This document shows, piece by piece, positions 1 through 7,029 of a DNA stretch of 17,725 bases; the stretch's first letter is position 1, and every line of letters starts with the position of its first letter. Source of the DNA: JAFLCA01 sp041907145 (lineage in GTDB: Bacteria; Bdellovibrionota_C; UBA2361; JAFLCA01); NCBI GenBank assembly GCA_041907145.1, contig JAYRHW010000231.1, positions 1-17,725 on the forward strand, given 5' to 3'. The position numbers and the translations under genes are program-made. Below the pieces are notes generated by a model that saw only the letters and a program-made list of their open reading frames with translations, was not told the DNA's origin and searched no databases.

Positions 1-88
1 CAGAACCCCCGGAGGGAGAATCCAGCGCCACCTTCGGTGAAACCCGCGAGGGTTTCACGGCTGCTCTAACCAACTGAGCTATAGGGCC
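1..88 (-). repeat. tRNA-like 88-bp unit, copy 1 (at window edge)
   Basis: This is identical over 88 bases to the unit at 142-229. Read on the minus strand it begins like a tRNA: a 7-nt acceptor-like GGCCCTA, then TA, then a perfect D arm (GCTC, loop AGTTGGTTA, GAGC). After that it departs from a cloverleaf. A 9-bp hairpin (GTGAAACCC pairing with GGGTTTCAC, loop TCGC) stands where the anticodon arm should be. A T-arm-like hairpin follows (CTGGA, 7-nt loop, TCCGG). No 3' acceptor strand TAGGGCC is visible, although for this copy the downstream flank lies outside the window. I cannot assign an anticodon. It could be a degenerate tRNA, a tRNA-derived repeat or a structured small RNA. Confidence 0.5.
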
Positions 89-128
89 TCGCGTGAACTA
101 ACTGCTACCACCAAACCAGCCGGATCAA

Positions 129-146
129 TTCTGCCGTGAGGCAGAA
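129..146 (-). other. Hairpin between the tRNA-like units
   Basis: A perfect 7-bp stem (TTCTGCC at 129-135 with GGCAGAA at 140-146) with a 4-nt loop. It overlaps the 3' end of the second tRNA-like unit on the minus strand. No run of U follows it, so it is not a convincing intrinsic terminator. It may be a processing or stability hairpin. The rest of the 53-bp spacer (89-141) shows nothing else I recognise. Confidence 0.4.
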
Positions 147-229
147 CCCCCGGAGGGAGAATCCAGCGCCACCTTCGGTGAAACCCGCGAGGGTTTCACG
201 GCTGCTCTAACCAACTGAGCTATAGGGCC
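142..229 (-). repeat. tRNA-like 88-bp unit, copy 2
   Basis: An exact copy of 1-88, giving a repeat period of 141 bp. Both flanks are visible here. On the minus strand the 5' end (GGCCCTATAGC...) and D arm are tRNA-perfect, but no sequence in the 53-bp spacer downstream can pair with GGCCCTA. The acceptor stem therefore cannot close in the normal way, and there is no CCA. Two alternative internal folds share bases: the 9-bp GTGAAACCC/GGGTTTCAC stem, or a CCGTG/CGCGG anticodon-like stem plus a CACC/GGTG long-variable-arm-like stem. The second fold puts A rather than U at position 33. A promoter at 284-312 points toward it, so it is probably transcribed. Its function is unknown. Confidence 0.5.
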
Positions 230-283
230 AAATGAAGGAGGGGCAGTGGGAGCGCCATGCCGACTGGCTTATGGCTGCCTAAG

Positions 284-312
284 AATATCGTAGGAAATGA
301 ACTGACTGTCAA
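284..312 (-). promoter_or_regulatory. Strong sigma-70-type promoter reading into the tRNA-like units
   Basis: On the minus strand there is a perfect -35 TTGACA (307-312), a 17-nt spacer and a -10 GATATT (284-289, 4 of 6 consensus). A start about 7 nt downstream would give a leader of roughly 45-50 nt before the unit at 229, a layout typical of stable-RNA operons. Confidence 0.6.
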
Positions 313-415
313 ATGCAGCGGGGTTTTGAGATCTGAGGCGGCTAGTCCTTGATTGTATTCCTCCACCCCTTACGACTATGATGGGGGCCACAAAAAGAAT
401 AGGGGAGTATTGGGC

Positions 416-1165
416 ATGGGCGAGGGGAATAAGGGACTACTGGCAGACCTTCTTAAGCTAAGTAAGGTCGACTCCGCTCTGGCAGTCATCCTCTCCGAAC
501 GCAAGGCCCTCGAGAAAGCACTAAAAGATAAGACCGAGGCTATCCGCAGTCAGGAACTGCAGTTTCAGGCCAAATCGAAAGTTGCCTCCGATAAGCGCAC
601 ACTCTGCCGCATGGAGGAAAAGAGCATCAGCGATGAAAGGCTCCGTTTGAGCGAACGGCGCAAAGCTCTAAAAACCCTGAGCACCTTTAAGCTCCAGCAA
701 GCAGCGGAAAAGGAAGTCGATTACGGGCAGCGTCAAACGGCGGTCCGGGAAGAGGCCCTGCTCAAAGCCATGGAGGACACCGAATCCCTCGAAGGGGCTG
801 CCAAGACGACCGAGGAGCAACTCAACAGCCTAAAGGCTGAGCTCCAGAATCTTGAAAAGGAAGCGAAAGAGACTTTAATCACCTTAGAAGAGCGGCAGAA
901 GCGCCACTCTGCTGAGCGCGAGGAGCTGGCTCGAGGGATCGATCCAGCCACTCTGAGCGCGTATAACCGTATAAAAGACAAGCACGCTATGAATGCGGTC
1001 GTCCCGGTGCAAAAAGGGACCTGCGCCGGCTGTTTTATGCAAATAGGACCGCAAATAGTGGTTCAAATTTCTCGAGGAACGGCTCTCGTTCGTTGCCCCG
1101 GTTGTGGTAGAATTCTCTACTTGCCTGATGAGGCAAAGCCGGACGCAACCGCTGCCAAAACCTAA
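416..1165 (+). CDS. Coiled-coil protein with C-terminal C4 zinc ribbon (DUF164/zf-RING_7 type)
   Basis: The start is ATG 416, preceded by AGGGGAG at 401-407. The same frame opens upstream at TTG 353, but that stretch looks non-coding. The product is 249 aa. Residues about 5-185 are highly charged and heptad-like (long Glu/Lys/Arg/Gln/Leu runs), predicting a long coiled coil. The C-terminus has two knuckles, CAGC (203-206) and CPGC (227-230), the treble-clef or ribbon pattern of the DUF164 family. Proteins of this family are cytoplasmic and of unproven function, with a role in nucleic-acid or membrane-associated processes suggested. It lies directly upstream of rnpB with 24 nt between them and may be co-transcribed. 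Family assignment is confident; function is not. Confidence 0.85.
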   Translation: MGEGNKGLLADLLKLSKVDSALAVILSERKALEKALKDKTEAIRSQELQFQAKSKVASDKRTLCRMEEKSISDERLRLSERRKALKTLSTFKLQQAAEKEVDYGQRQTAVREEALLKAMEDTESLEGAAKTTEEQLNSLKAELQNLEKEAKETLITLEERQKRHSAEREELARGIDPATLSAYNRIKDKHAMNAVVPVQKGTCAGCFMQIGPQIVVQISRGTALVRCPGCGRILYLPDEAKPDATAAKT

Positions 1166-1189
1166 AGGTCGGTTGCTTCGGAATTCAGT

Positions 1190-1649
1190 AAGGAAAAGTA
1201 GAACGAATGGTCGCGGGTTCCTGCTTAGGTGGGGACGCGAGGAAAGTCGGGACTTCGTAGGGCAGGCTGGCTGCTAACGGCAGCTTCGGGAAACCGAAGG
1301 AAAGTGCCACAGAAAAGAAAGAGCCTAAGGTGGCAGTTGAAAGCGTCCGTCGGAGCTCTCCTCGCGGAGAGCTTTGGCGAGGCACTATCACTGCTACGCG
1401 GCGAAAGTGAAACGGTGAGGTAAGAGCTCACCAGCAGGAGGGTGACTTCCTGGCTTGGTAAACCCCAGTCGGAGCAAGAGCAAATATGAAAGTGAGGGAT
1501 ACTTTCGGGTATCCCGGGCGCGGCCCGCGCTTAGGCTTTCGGGTAGTCTCGCTGGAGTCAGCTGGCAACGGCTGGCCTAGATGAATGACCATTGGCGGCT
1601 CGGGCAACCGAACCGCTACAGAATCCCGCTTATAGGGCTACTTTTCCTT
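1190..1649 (+). ncRNA. rnpB: RNase P RNA (bacterial type A)
   Basis: This is the catalytic RNA that removes 5' leaders from pre-tRNAs. Helix P1 is visible as a perfect 12-bp pairing between 1190-1201 and 1638-1649. Universally conserved blocks are present in order: CGAGGAAAGTC (1238-1248), the ACAGAAA segment near 1309, the L15 element GGTAAACCCC (1457-1466) followed by the GGAGCAAGAGCAAATA region, and the 3' core ACAGAATCCCGCTTATAG near 1617-1634. L15 retains GGT (1457-1459), which pairs with the tRNA CCA end. The total length of about 460 nt is typical for type A, with a large specificity-domain insert (about 1500-1560) that looks GC-rich and hairpin-forming. Ends are set by P1 and may be off by a few bases. 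Confidence 0.97.
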
Positions 1650-1700
1650 AGTGAATTTCATAGCCCTCTTTGTCTCGTTTAAGGAGGCGGCTGACCGGTG

Positions 1701-1723
1701 GCGAGAGCGAGGCGCTCGCTCGC
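1701..1723 (+). terminator. Possible terminator hairpin after rnpB
   Basis: A GC-rich stem forms between 1701-1711 and 1715-1723 (9 bp with a 2-nt bulge, 3-nt loop). It is followed only by TGAATAAAT, so the U-tract is weak. Its position 50-75 nt after the RNase P RNA suits a terminator or processing stop, but the call is tentative. Confidence 0.35.
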
Positions 1724-1791
1724 TGAATAAATCCACTGTCCTAAGCCTATGGAATTGTTGCGGGGGACAGGGGACGTAGGTTCACGCAGCC

Positions 1792-1820
1792 TTGCCACAA
1801 CCAACTCAACCTGGTTTAAT
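1792..1820 (+). promoter_or_regulatory. Promoter for the glycosyltransferase/arabinose-donor operon
   Basis: A -35 TTGCCA (1792-1797), a 17-nt spacer and a -10 TTTAAT (1815-1820) lie 35 nt before the ATG at 1856. This is the only good promoter-like match I see before the five-gene operon. Confidence 0.55.
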
Positions 1821-1855
1821 CCTTCAATAATCGTGGCCAGTTACGTGACTATCGC

Positions 1856-2545
1856 ATGAAACTTTCTATTGTTATCCCCTGTTACAACGAGGAAAAGACT
1901 ATCCAGTCTATTGTTGATGCCGTGAAGGCAGCGCCAGTCCAGGCCAAGGAGATCATCGTGGTAGATGATTGTTCGTCGGACGGGACCCGCGATCTCCTCA
2001 AGCGCTCAATCGAGTCGCAGGTGGATAAGGTTGTCTATCATCAAGTCAATCAAGGCAAAGGCGCTGCGTTGCGAACCGGGTTCGAGCATGCCACTGGCGA
2101 TGTCGTCGTTGTTCAAGACGCCGATCTCGAATATGACCCGCAGGAGTATCCGATCCTCATGGAGCCTATACAAAAGGGGCGGGCAGACGTCGTATACGGA
2201 TCACGCTTCATGGGCAGCCAAGCTCATCGTGTGGTCTATTTTTGGCATATGATAGGAAATAAATTCCTGACTTTGTTGTCGAATATGTTCACCAATCTGA
2301 ATCTCACGGACATGGAGACCTGCTACAAGATGTTTCGGCGTGAGGTCATTCAGTCAATCAAGATTGAAGAGAATCGATTCGGATTTGAGCCAGAAATAAC
2401 CGCCAAGATAGCTCGGGGAAATTTCCGCATCTACGAGGTCGGAATCTCCTACTACGGGCGAACATACGCCGAAGGGAAAAAGATTGGTTGGAGAGACGGG
2501 TTCCGGGCTATTTATGCCATCGTTAAATACAATATTCTTCGGTAG
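1856..2545 (+). CDS. Family 2 glycosyltransferase, polyprenyl-phosphate sugar synthase (DPM1-like)
   Basis: A 229-aa soluble GT-A enzyme. It opens with the family-2 signature (LSIVIPCYNEE), then VVDDCSSDGT, a GKGAALRTG loop, and the metal/nucleotide motif DAD at residues 88-90 within VQDADLEYDP. The later DMETCYKMFRR segment is typical of dolichyl-phosphate-mannose-synthase-like proteins. There is no membrane helix, so it resembles short DPM1-type enzymes rather than ArnC/GtrB. It probably moves a sugar from a nucleotide donor to polyprenyl phosphate on the cytoplasmic face. It is first in a plus-strand operon, with the next gene starting 9 nt after its stop. The sugar and final acceptor cannot be read from the sequence. 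No clear Shine-Dalgarno precedes the ATG. Confidence 0.9.
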   Translation: MKLSIVIPCYNEEKTIQSIVDAVKAAPVQAKEIIVVDDCSSDGTRDLLKRSIESQVDKVVYHQVNQGKGAALRTGFEHATGDVVVVQDADLEYDPQEYPILMEPIQKGRADVVYGSRFMGSQAHRVVYFWHMIGNKFLTLLSNMFTNLNLTDMETCYKMFRREVIQSIKIEENRFGFEPEITAKIARGNFRIYEVGISYYGRTYAEGKKIGWRDGFRAIYAIVKYNILR

Positions 2546-2554
2546 CTGATTTTC

Positions 2555-3997
2555 ATGAGTCATGGCGAGCCGCGTGTGAGTACGCAGCGAATCCTTTGTG
2601 TCGATCTCGATGGCACGTTGATTCGAACGGACATGCTTCTGGAGTCTCTTTGCGATACTTTGCGCCGCAAGCCGTTGCTGAGTCTTGCCATCCCAATTTG
2701 GCTGTTGCGGGGACGCGCCTATCTTAAGCGGCGCTTGGCGGAGAGCATGCAGTTCGATCCGGCGAGTCTTCCGTATCACGAGGGGCTATTGCAGCATCTC
2801 CGAGATGAGCATCAGCGCGGCAGAAAGCTTGTTCTCGCTACGGCAAGCGATCGTGTGATTGCCGAGAGGATTGCCGCCCATTTGGGCATTTTTTCCGCCG
2901 TTCATGGCAGCGATGGAGGGGTCAATCTCAAGGGGAAGGTCAAGCTCCAACATCTGGTTGCTGCGTACGGCGAGGATAGCTTTGACTACGCTGGCAACTC
3001 GCCTGCCGACGACCCGCTGTGGGAAAAGAGCCAAGAAGCCCTTGTTGTCGGGAATGTGAAGCCGGGCGGCGGTCGATTGCCCGCGCATATTACGGTGCGC
3101 GCGTTCCCGAGTGCGGGTGAATCGAAGATGGCAGCATTCGTGCGCGCGATTCGCGTCCACCAGTGGGTGAAGAACTTGCTGCTCTTCGTTCCCATGCTGA
3201 TGGCGCATCGCGCTCGGGATGGAGCCGTGCTTCAGCACTCGTTGACGGCTTTTTCCGCTTTCTGTCTCTGCTCATCCGCTGTTTACGTGCTCAATGATGT
3301 CTTTGATCTGGAGTCGGATCGTCAGCATCACTCGAAGCGGCGGCGGCCATTTGCCAGCGGAGATCTTTCACTGTCCACGGCGTTTGTCATAGTGCCGATT
3401 TTTCTAATTTTCAGTATTGCGCTGAGTTTGCAGCTGCCACCTGTATTTACGGATGCCCTGTTATTTTATTTTGTGCTGACGTTGGGATACTCCCTGCGGC
3501 TCAAACAAATCGTGCTGATCGATATCTTGGTGCTGGCCTCCCTCTATACCATCAGAATTTTGGCGGGGGGTTTTGCGGCCGATGTGCGTGTGTCGGAATG
3601 GTTACTAGCATTTTCGCTGTTTTTCTTCTTGAGCCTAGCCTGCATCAAGCGCTTCTCGGAGTTGTTCGTGCTGCGGCAGAGCAACCGGCATGAGGCAAAG
3701 GGCAGGGGCTATGTAGCCTCCGATTTGGAGCAGATATCCCAATTTGGCTCGGCCAGCGGCTATATTTCTGTTTTGGTGTTAGCGCTCTACGTGAGCGGAC
3801 GAGACGTTGCCGCTCTCTACTCACATCCGCAAGTGCTTTGGCTTACTTGCCCGCTGGTGCTGTATTGGATTAGCCGGGTGTGGTTGATTGCGCATCGCGG
3901 GAAATTGCACGATGATCCAATTGTCTTCGCAATTCGCGACAAGACGAGCTACGTCGTGGGCTTGATCGCGCTCGCGCTTATGTATCTGGCCATTTAA
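2555..3997 (+). CDS. HAD phosphatase - UbiA prenyltransferase fusion (decaprenyl-phosphate phosphoribosyltransferase-like)
   Basis: A 480-aa two-domain protein. The N-terminal half (about 10-195) is a HAD phosphatase: motif I VDLDGT with D17 and D19, motif II around LATAS, and motif IV GNSPADDP. The C-terminal half (about 205-480) is a multi-spanning UbiA prenyltransferase with the Mg-diphosphate motif NDVFDLESD (N247 to D255), followed by YSLRLKQ...D. In mycobacteria the UbiA enzyme Rv3806c joins phosphoribosyl pyrophosphate to decaprenyl phosphate, and a separate phosphatase removes the 5-phosphate. Here both steps appear fused. The next two genes match the following two enzymes of that pathway, and the ORF after it begins within the stop codon (TAATG at 3995-3999). 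The substrate is inferred from context. Another polyprenyl acceptor or sugar phosphate is possible. Confidence 0.88.
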   Translation: MSHGEPRVSTQRILCVDLDGTLIRTDMLLESLCDTLRRKPLLSLAIPIWLLRGRAYLKRRLAESMQFDPASLPYHEGLLQHLRDEHQRGRKLVLATASDRVIAERIAAHLGIFSAVHGSDGGVNLKGKVKLQHLVAAYGEDSFDYAGNSPADDPLWEKSQEALVVGNVKPGGGRLPAHITVRAFPSAGESKMAAFVRAIRVHQWVKNLLLFVPMLMAHRARDGAVLQHSLTAFSAFCLCSSAVYVLNDVFDLESDRQHHSKRRRPFASGDLSLSTAFVIVPIFLIFSIALSLQLPPVFTDALLFYFVLTLGYSLRLKQIVLIDILVLASLYTIRILAGGFAADVRVSEWLLAFSLFFFLSLACIKRFSELFVLRQSNRHEAKGRGYVASDLEQISQFGSASGYISVLVLALYVSGRDVAALYSHPQVLWLTCPLVLYWISRVWLIAHRGKLHDDPIVFAIRDKTSYVVGLIALALMYLAI

Positions 3998-5304
3998 TGG
4001 ACGTCTTTCAATCCTGGGGTAAGTATCCTGCCGTCTCGCAGTCGGTGCGCTATTTCCAGTGGCCTTGGGAAGCTATCGGCGGGCGGCCCGGCGTTTCGCT
4101 GCTTCCTCGCGGTCTGGGTCGAAGTTATGGCGATTCCTGCCTCAATGCCGATGGAGAATTGCTGTCGACTCAGTATTTCGATCGGCTTATTTCGTTCGAC
4201 ACTGCCACGGGGATCCTTCGTTGCGAGTCGGGCGTGTCGTTACATCAACTTTTGGCTGTCATTGTGCCAAGGGGCTGGTTCGTTCCAGTCACCCCGGGGA
4301 CGCGCTTTGTAACCGTCGGTGGTGCTGTTGCTAACGATGTGCACGGGAAGAATCATCATCGAGCAGGAACGTTTGGCCGCCATGTTCGCTCGTTTGAACT
4401 CCTGCGGTCGAATGGAGAGCGACTCCTCTGCTCGCCCACCGAGAATCCGCAGTTGTTTGCCGCCAGTATCGCCGGTTTGGGATTGACCGGCTTTATCGTT
4501 TGGGTTGAGCTGCAGCTTATTCGCATTCAAAATCCTTACATCGGCATGCAATCAATCAAATTCTCCGGCTTGGAGGAGTTTTTCTCGATATCTAAGGAAT
4601 CAGATTCCGATTCCGCGTACACCGTTGCCTGGCTTGATTGCGTCTCCTCTGGCACTGGATTCGCACGCGGAATATTCATGAAGGGCAACCATGCTGAGTC
4701 CGCGTCCGGGCTGCCGGCGGAGAAAAGGCGGGGCCTACCTCTGCGCGTGCCTTTTCATTTCCCTGCATTTGCGCTTAATCAACTGAGCATTCGCGCATTT
4801 AATTTCTTGTATTACCACAAACAGTCAGCCAAGCACGTCTCGTCGACCGTGCACTACGAGCCGTTCTTCTACCCCCTCGATGCAGTGCAGGACTGGAATA
4901 AAATATACGGCAAGCGTGGATTCTTTCAGTTTCAATGTGTCGTGCCGGTGGAGGATGGGAAGCGGCGGATTGAGGAAATTTTGAGTACTATCGTCAAGTC
5001 CGGGCGAGGATCGTTCCTGGCCGTACTGAAGGAGTTTGGCGACCTAAGTTCCCCCGGCATGATGTCCTTCCCCCGTCGAGGGGTCACGCTTTGCCTCGAT
5101 TTTCCGAATCAGGGTGAGGCAACCTTGTCATTGCTACGGAGGCTTGACGATCAGACGCGAGAGCTAGGTGGAGCGATATACCCCGCTAAAGACGCTACGA
5201 TGTCTCCGGCCAATTTTAAGAGCTATTTCCCGCGTTGGCAGGAATTTGGTAGCTATATAGATCCTCACTTTAGTTCGAGCTTTTGGCGCAGGGTAAGCGC
5301 GTAA
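3997..5304 (+). CDS. DprE1-like FAD-dependent decaprenylphosphoryl-ribose 2'-oxidase
   Basis: A 435-aa VAO/PCMH-type flavoprotein. The FAD-binding part carries RGLGRSYGDS (about 38-47) and GTRFVTVGGAVANDVHGKNHH, which match the DprE1 core. From memory of mycobacterial DprE1, its His132, Cys387 and Lys418 correspond here to H116 (in VHGKNHH), C366 (in VTLCLDFP) and K398 (in YPAKD). DprE1 oxidises the 2'-hydroxyl of polyprenyl-phosphoryl ribose to the keto form, the first half of the epimerisation to arabinose. There is no signal peptide. It overlaps the upstream gene by 1 nt and is followed 3 nt after its stop by the reductase partner. The retained Cys is the residue attacked by benzothiazinone inhibitors in mycobacteria. 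Confidence 0.9.
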   Translation: MDVFQSWGKYPAVSQSVRYFQWPWEAIGGRPGVSLLPRGLGRSYGDSCLNADGELLSTQYFDRLISFDTATGILRCESGVSLHQLLAVIVPRGWFVPVTPGTRFVTVGGAVANDVHGKNHHRAGTFGRHVRSFELLRSNGERLLCSPTENPQLFAASIAGLGLTGFIVWVELQLIRIQNPYIGMQSIKFSGLEEFFSISKESDSDSAYTVAWLDCVSSGTGFARGIFMKGNHAESASGLPAEKRRGLPLRVPFHFPAFALNQLSIRAFNFLYYHKQSAKHVSSTVHYEPFFYPLDAVQDWNKIYGKRGFFQFQCVVPVEDGKRRIEEILSTIVKSGRGSFLAVLKEFGDLSSPGMMSFPRRGVTLCLDFPNQGEATLSLLRRLDDQTRELGGAIYPAKDATMSPANFKSYFPRWQEFGSYIDPHFSSSFWRRVSA

Positions 5305-5307
5305 TCT

Positions 5308-6045
5308 ATGCAGCATGTAGCGATATTTGGTGGAACATCCGCAATTGCCGTCGAGGTAGCTAGGCTGATGGCTAAAGCTGGCGACAAGATTTTCCTTGTG
5401 GCTCGCGATCCTAAGAAACTCGCTGTCGTTGAGGCAGATTTGCGTGCGCGTGGGGCGGCGCTGGTTGCTTCCGCTGTTGCAGATTTGAATGGTATTGCGA
5501 GCCACCCGGAGCTGGTGGGCAAGGCTAAGGCGGCGCTGGGCGATTTGGATGTCGTCTTGATCGCGCATGGAACTTTACCCGACCAACGTCAGTGCGAGGA
5601 AAACTTTGCGAAGGCCGAAGAGGCAATCCGCACGAACTTCGTATCTGCTGCTTCGCTGGCTAATGCTGCAGCAAATCTTATGCGGCCTCTCAAGCGTGGC
5701 ACGATAGCCGTCATCGGGTCAGTAGCCGGCGACCGCGGCCGTCAAAGCAATTTTGTTTATGGATCTGCTAAGGCGGGTCTTGCAGCATACTTGCAGGGAC
5801 TTAGAAACCGGCTCGCGCCTGACGGAGTACACATTTTGACTATCAAGCCCGGCATGGTGGATACCCCAATGACTGCGCAGCTGAAGAAAGGACCTCTCTT
5901 CGCTACCCCAGAAGCGGTGGGAAGGGGTATTTACTCCGCGATTCTCAAGAGGCGCAATGTCGTCTATGTACCAGTGATTTGGCTGCTGGTTATGGGCATC
6001 ATAAAGGCGATTCCAGAGGCAATTTTCAAGAAGCTCAAGTTATGA
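5308..6045 (+). CDS. DprE2-like short-chain reductase (decaprenylphosphoryl-2-keto-ribose reductase)
   Basis: A 245-aa SDR. The cofactor loop is the DprE2-style FGGTSAIA (7-14) rather than the classic TGxxxGIG. The catalytic tetrad is complete: N110, S138 (VIGSVAGDRGR), Y151 and K155 (YGSAK). The family reduces the 2-keto intermediate from DprE1 with NAD(P)H to give polyprenyl-phosphoryl arabinose. A hydrophobic C-terminal segment (about 219-240) followed by a basic tail suggests membrane association, which suits a lipid-linked substrate. Its start lies 3 nt after the DprE1-like stop, and its stop overlaps the next start as ATGA (6042-6045), so translation is probably coupled in both directions. 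Specificity is inferred from the pairing with the oxidase. Confidence 0.88.
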   Translation: MQHVAIFGGTSAIAVEVARLMAKAGDKIFLVARDPKKLAVVEADLRARGAALVASAVADLNGIASHPELVGKAKAALGDLDVVLIAHGTLPDQRQCEENFAKAEEAIRTNFVSAASLANAAANLMRPLKRGTIAVIGSVAGDRGRQSNFVYGSAKAGLAAYLQGLRNRLAPDGVHILTIKPGMVDTPMTAQLKKGPLFATPEAVGRGIYSAILKRRNVVYVPVIWLLVMGIIKAIPEAIFKKLKL

Positions 6046-6995
6046 AGATTTCGTTGCTGACAGCTTTTGCAATCGCGGCTCTAGCACTGAGCGGCTGCGC
6101 TCTGCCTCCTAAGGACACGCAAGAGCAGGGCTTTGTTCCGGGAGAGGAGCTGGATGTAGTCTCCTTGGTTCGCCAGGGACTTTCGGCGTACCAGAAAAAT
6201 CGCTACGTCGATGCCGAGTTTTTATTCCGTCAGGCGCTGTATCTGAGTCCTAAGGCTGCCAATGTGAAGGCCAATCTTGCCGCTGCCTTGCGTTCCACAG
6301 GGCAGTTCGACGAAGCCGAGGATATTTTGATTTCACTCAATGCAGCAGCCCCAGAATCTCTTGACTACCTATCGGGACTTGGACGTCTCTACGTGGACCG
6401 ACAGGAATTTGCCACCGCGCGCAGATACTACAGCCAGGCCTTCGACACAGCGCTTAAGAAGGGGGACTTTGATTCAGCTAGCCGCTTTGCGAGGAATTTG
6501 GCGGCCGTGGCCTTTCGGATCGGAGACGAATCAGCTGCCCTTTGTCAGTCGCAAATGGCGCTGCAGCTTAAGCCTGATGCCGATGCATATGTCCGTCACG
6601 CGAGGCTGCTCTTGGGAATGAACCGAGCGGCAGACGCTCGGGCGCTGCTCTCCGGATACCTCAGCGCTAGCGGATCGCAATCCGGTCCCGTCGTGGCGCT
6701 AGCTCTATCGGAATTGGCCCTCGGCAACAACGATCGTGCGTTACAGCTCGGGCGAAGTGTAGAGACGAGTAGTGATTTGCCGCGCGATGCGTCGGAGCAG
6801 CTGAAGAAGATTATTGCGCTCGCTAAGAAGAATTTAGGACAGAGTGATCCAACGGCTGATTCGAAGGCTGAAAGGCCGAGCTCGGAACTTGCCAGTCAGA
6901 CTCGTGCGGACCGGGAGATTGAAGCGACCAGGTCGTCCTTGTATTGGCCTTCGACACTCCTTGACGCGATTAGTTCCTCGAGTGCGCCGAGCTAA
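6042..6995 (+). CDS. TPR-repeat lipoprotein, last gene of the arabinose-donor operon
   Basis: A 317-aa protein. The ATG at 6042 overlaps the upstream TGA, and the frame's earlier ATG at 5979 lies inside the reductase gene and is unlikely to be used. Residues 1-18 are a lipoprotein signal peptide with lipobox LSGC (lipidated C19). The rest is TPR-like helix pairs: YQKNRYVDAEFLFRQALYL, NLAAALRSTGQFDEAEDIL, LGRLYVDRQEFATARRYY and later units to about residue 235. A Ser/Lys-rich low-complexity tail follows. It is probably membrane-anchored in the periplasm as a scaffold. Lipoproteins of this general type accompany pilus, secretion or glycan systems. Translational coupling suggests a link to use of the lipid-linked sugar, but no partner can be named. 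Confidence 0.85.
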   Translation: MKISLLTAFAIAALALSGCALPPKDTQEQGFVPGEELDVVSLVRQGLSAYQKNRYVDAEFLFRQALYLSPKAANVKANLAAALRSTGQFDEAEDILISLNAAAPESLDYLSGLGRLYVDRQEFATARRYYSQAFDTALKKGDFDSASRFARNLAAVAFRIGDESAALCQSQMALQLKPDADAYVRHARLLLGMNRAADARALLSGYLSASGSQSGPVVALALSELALGNNDRALQLGRSVETSSDLPRDASEQLKKIIALAKKNLGQSDPTADSKAERPSSELASQTRADREIEATRSSLYWPSTLLDAISSSSAPS

Positions 6996-7029
6996 TTTCA
7001 ATTCAACGAGTTCAGGTGATTCTAGGTTA

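Noticed and set aside
1..229. Annotating two ordinary tRNA genes
   Set aside because: The D arm is perfect, but the acceptor stem cannot pair, no U33-containing anticodon loop is found and there is no 3' TAGGGCC within reach. I keep it as tRNA-like repeats.
1..229. CRISPR array
   Set aside because: There is only one spacer between two 88-bp units, and the repeat is far too long and tRNA-like. No cas gene is in the window.
1185..1431. Short reading frames on both strands over 1185-1431
   Set aside because: They lie entirely inside the RNase P RNA gene.
2354..3275. Minus-strand reading frames inside the glycosyltransferase and HAD-UbiA genes
   Set aside because: They are compositional shadows of strong plus-strand genes, with no family-like sequence.
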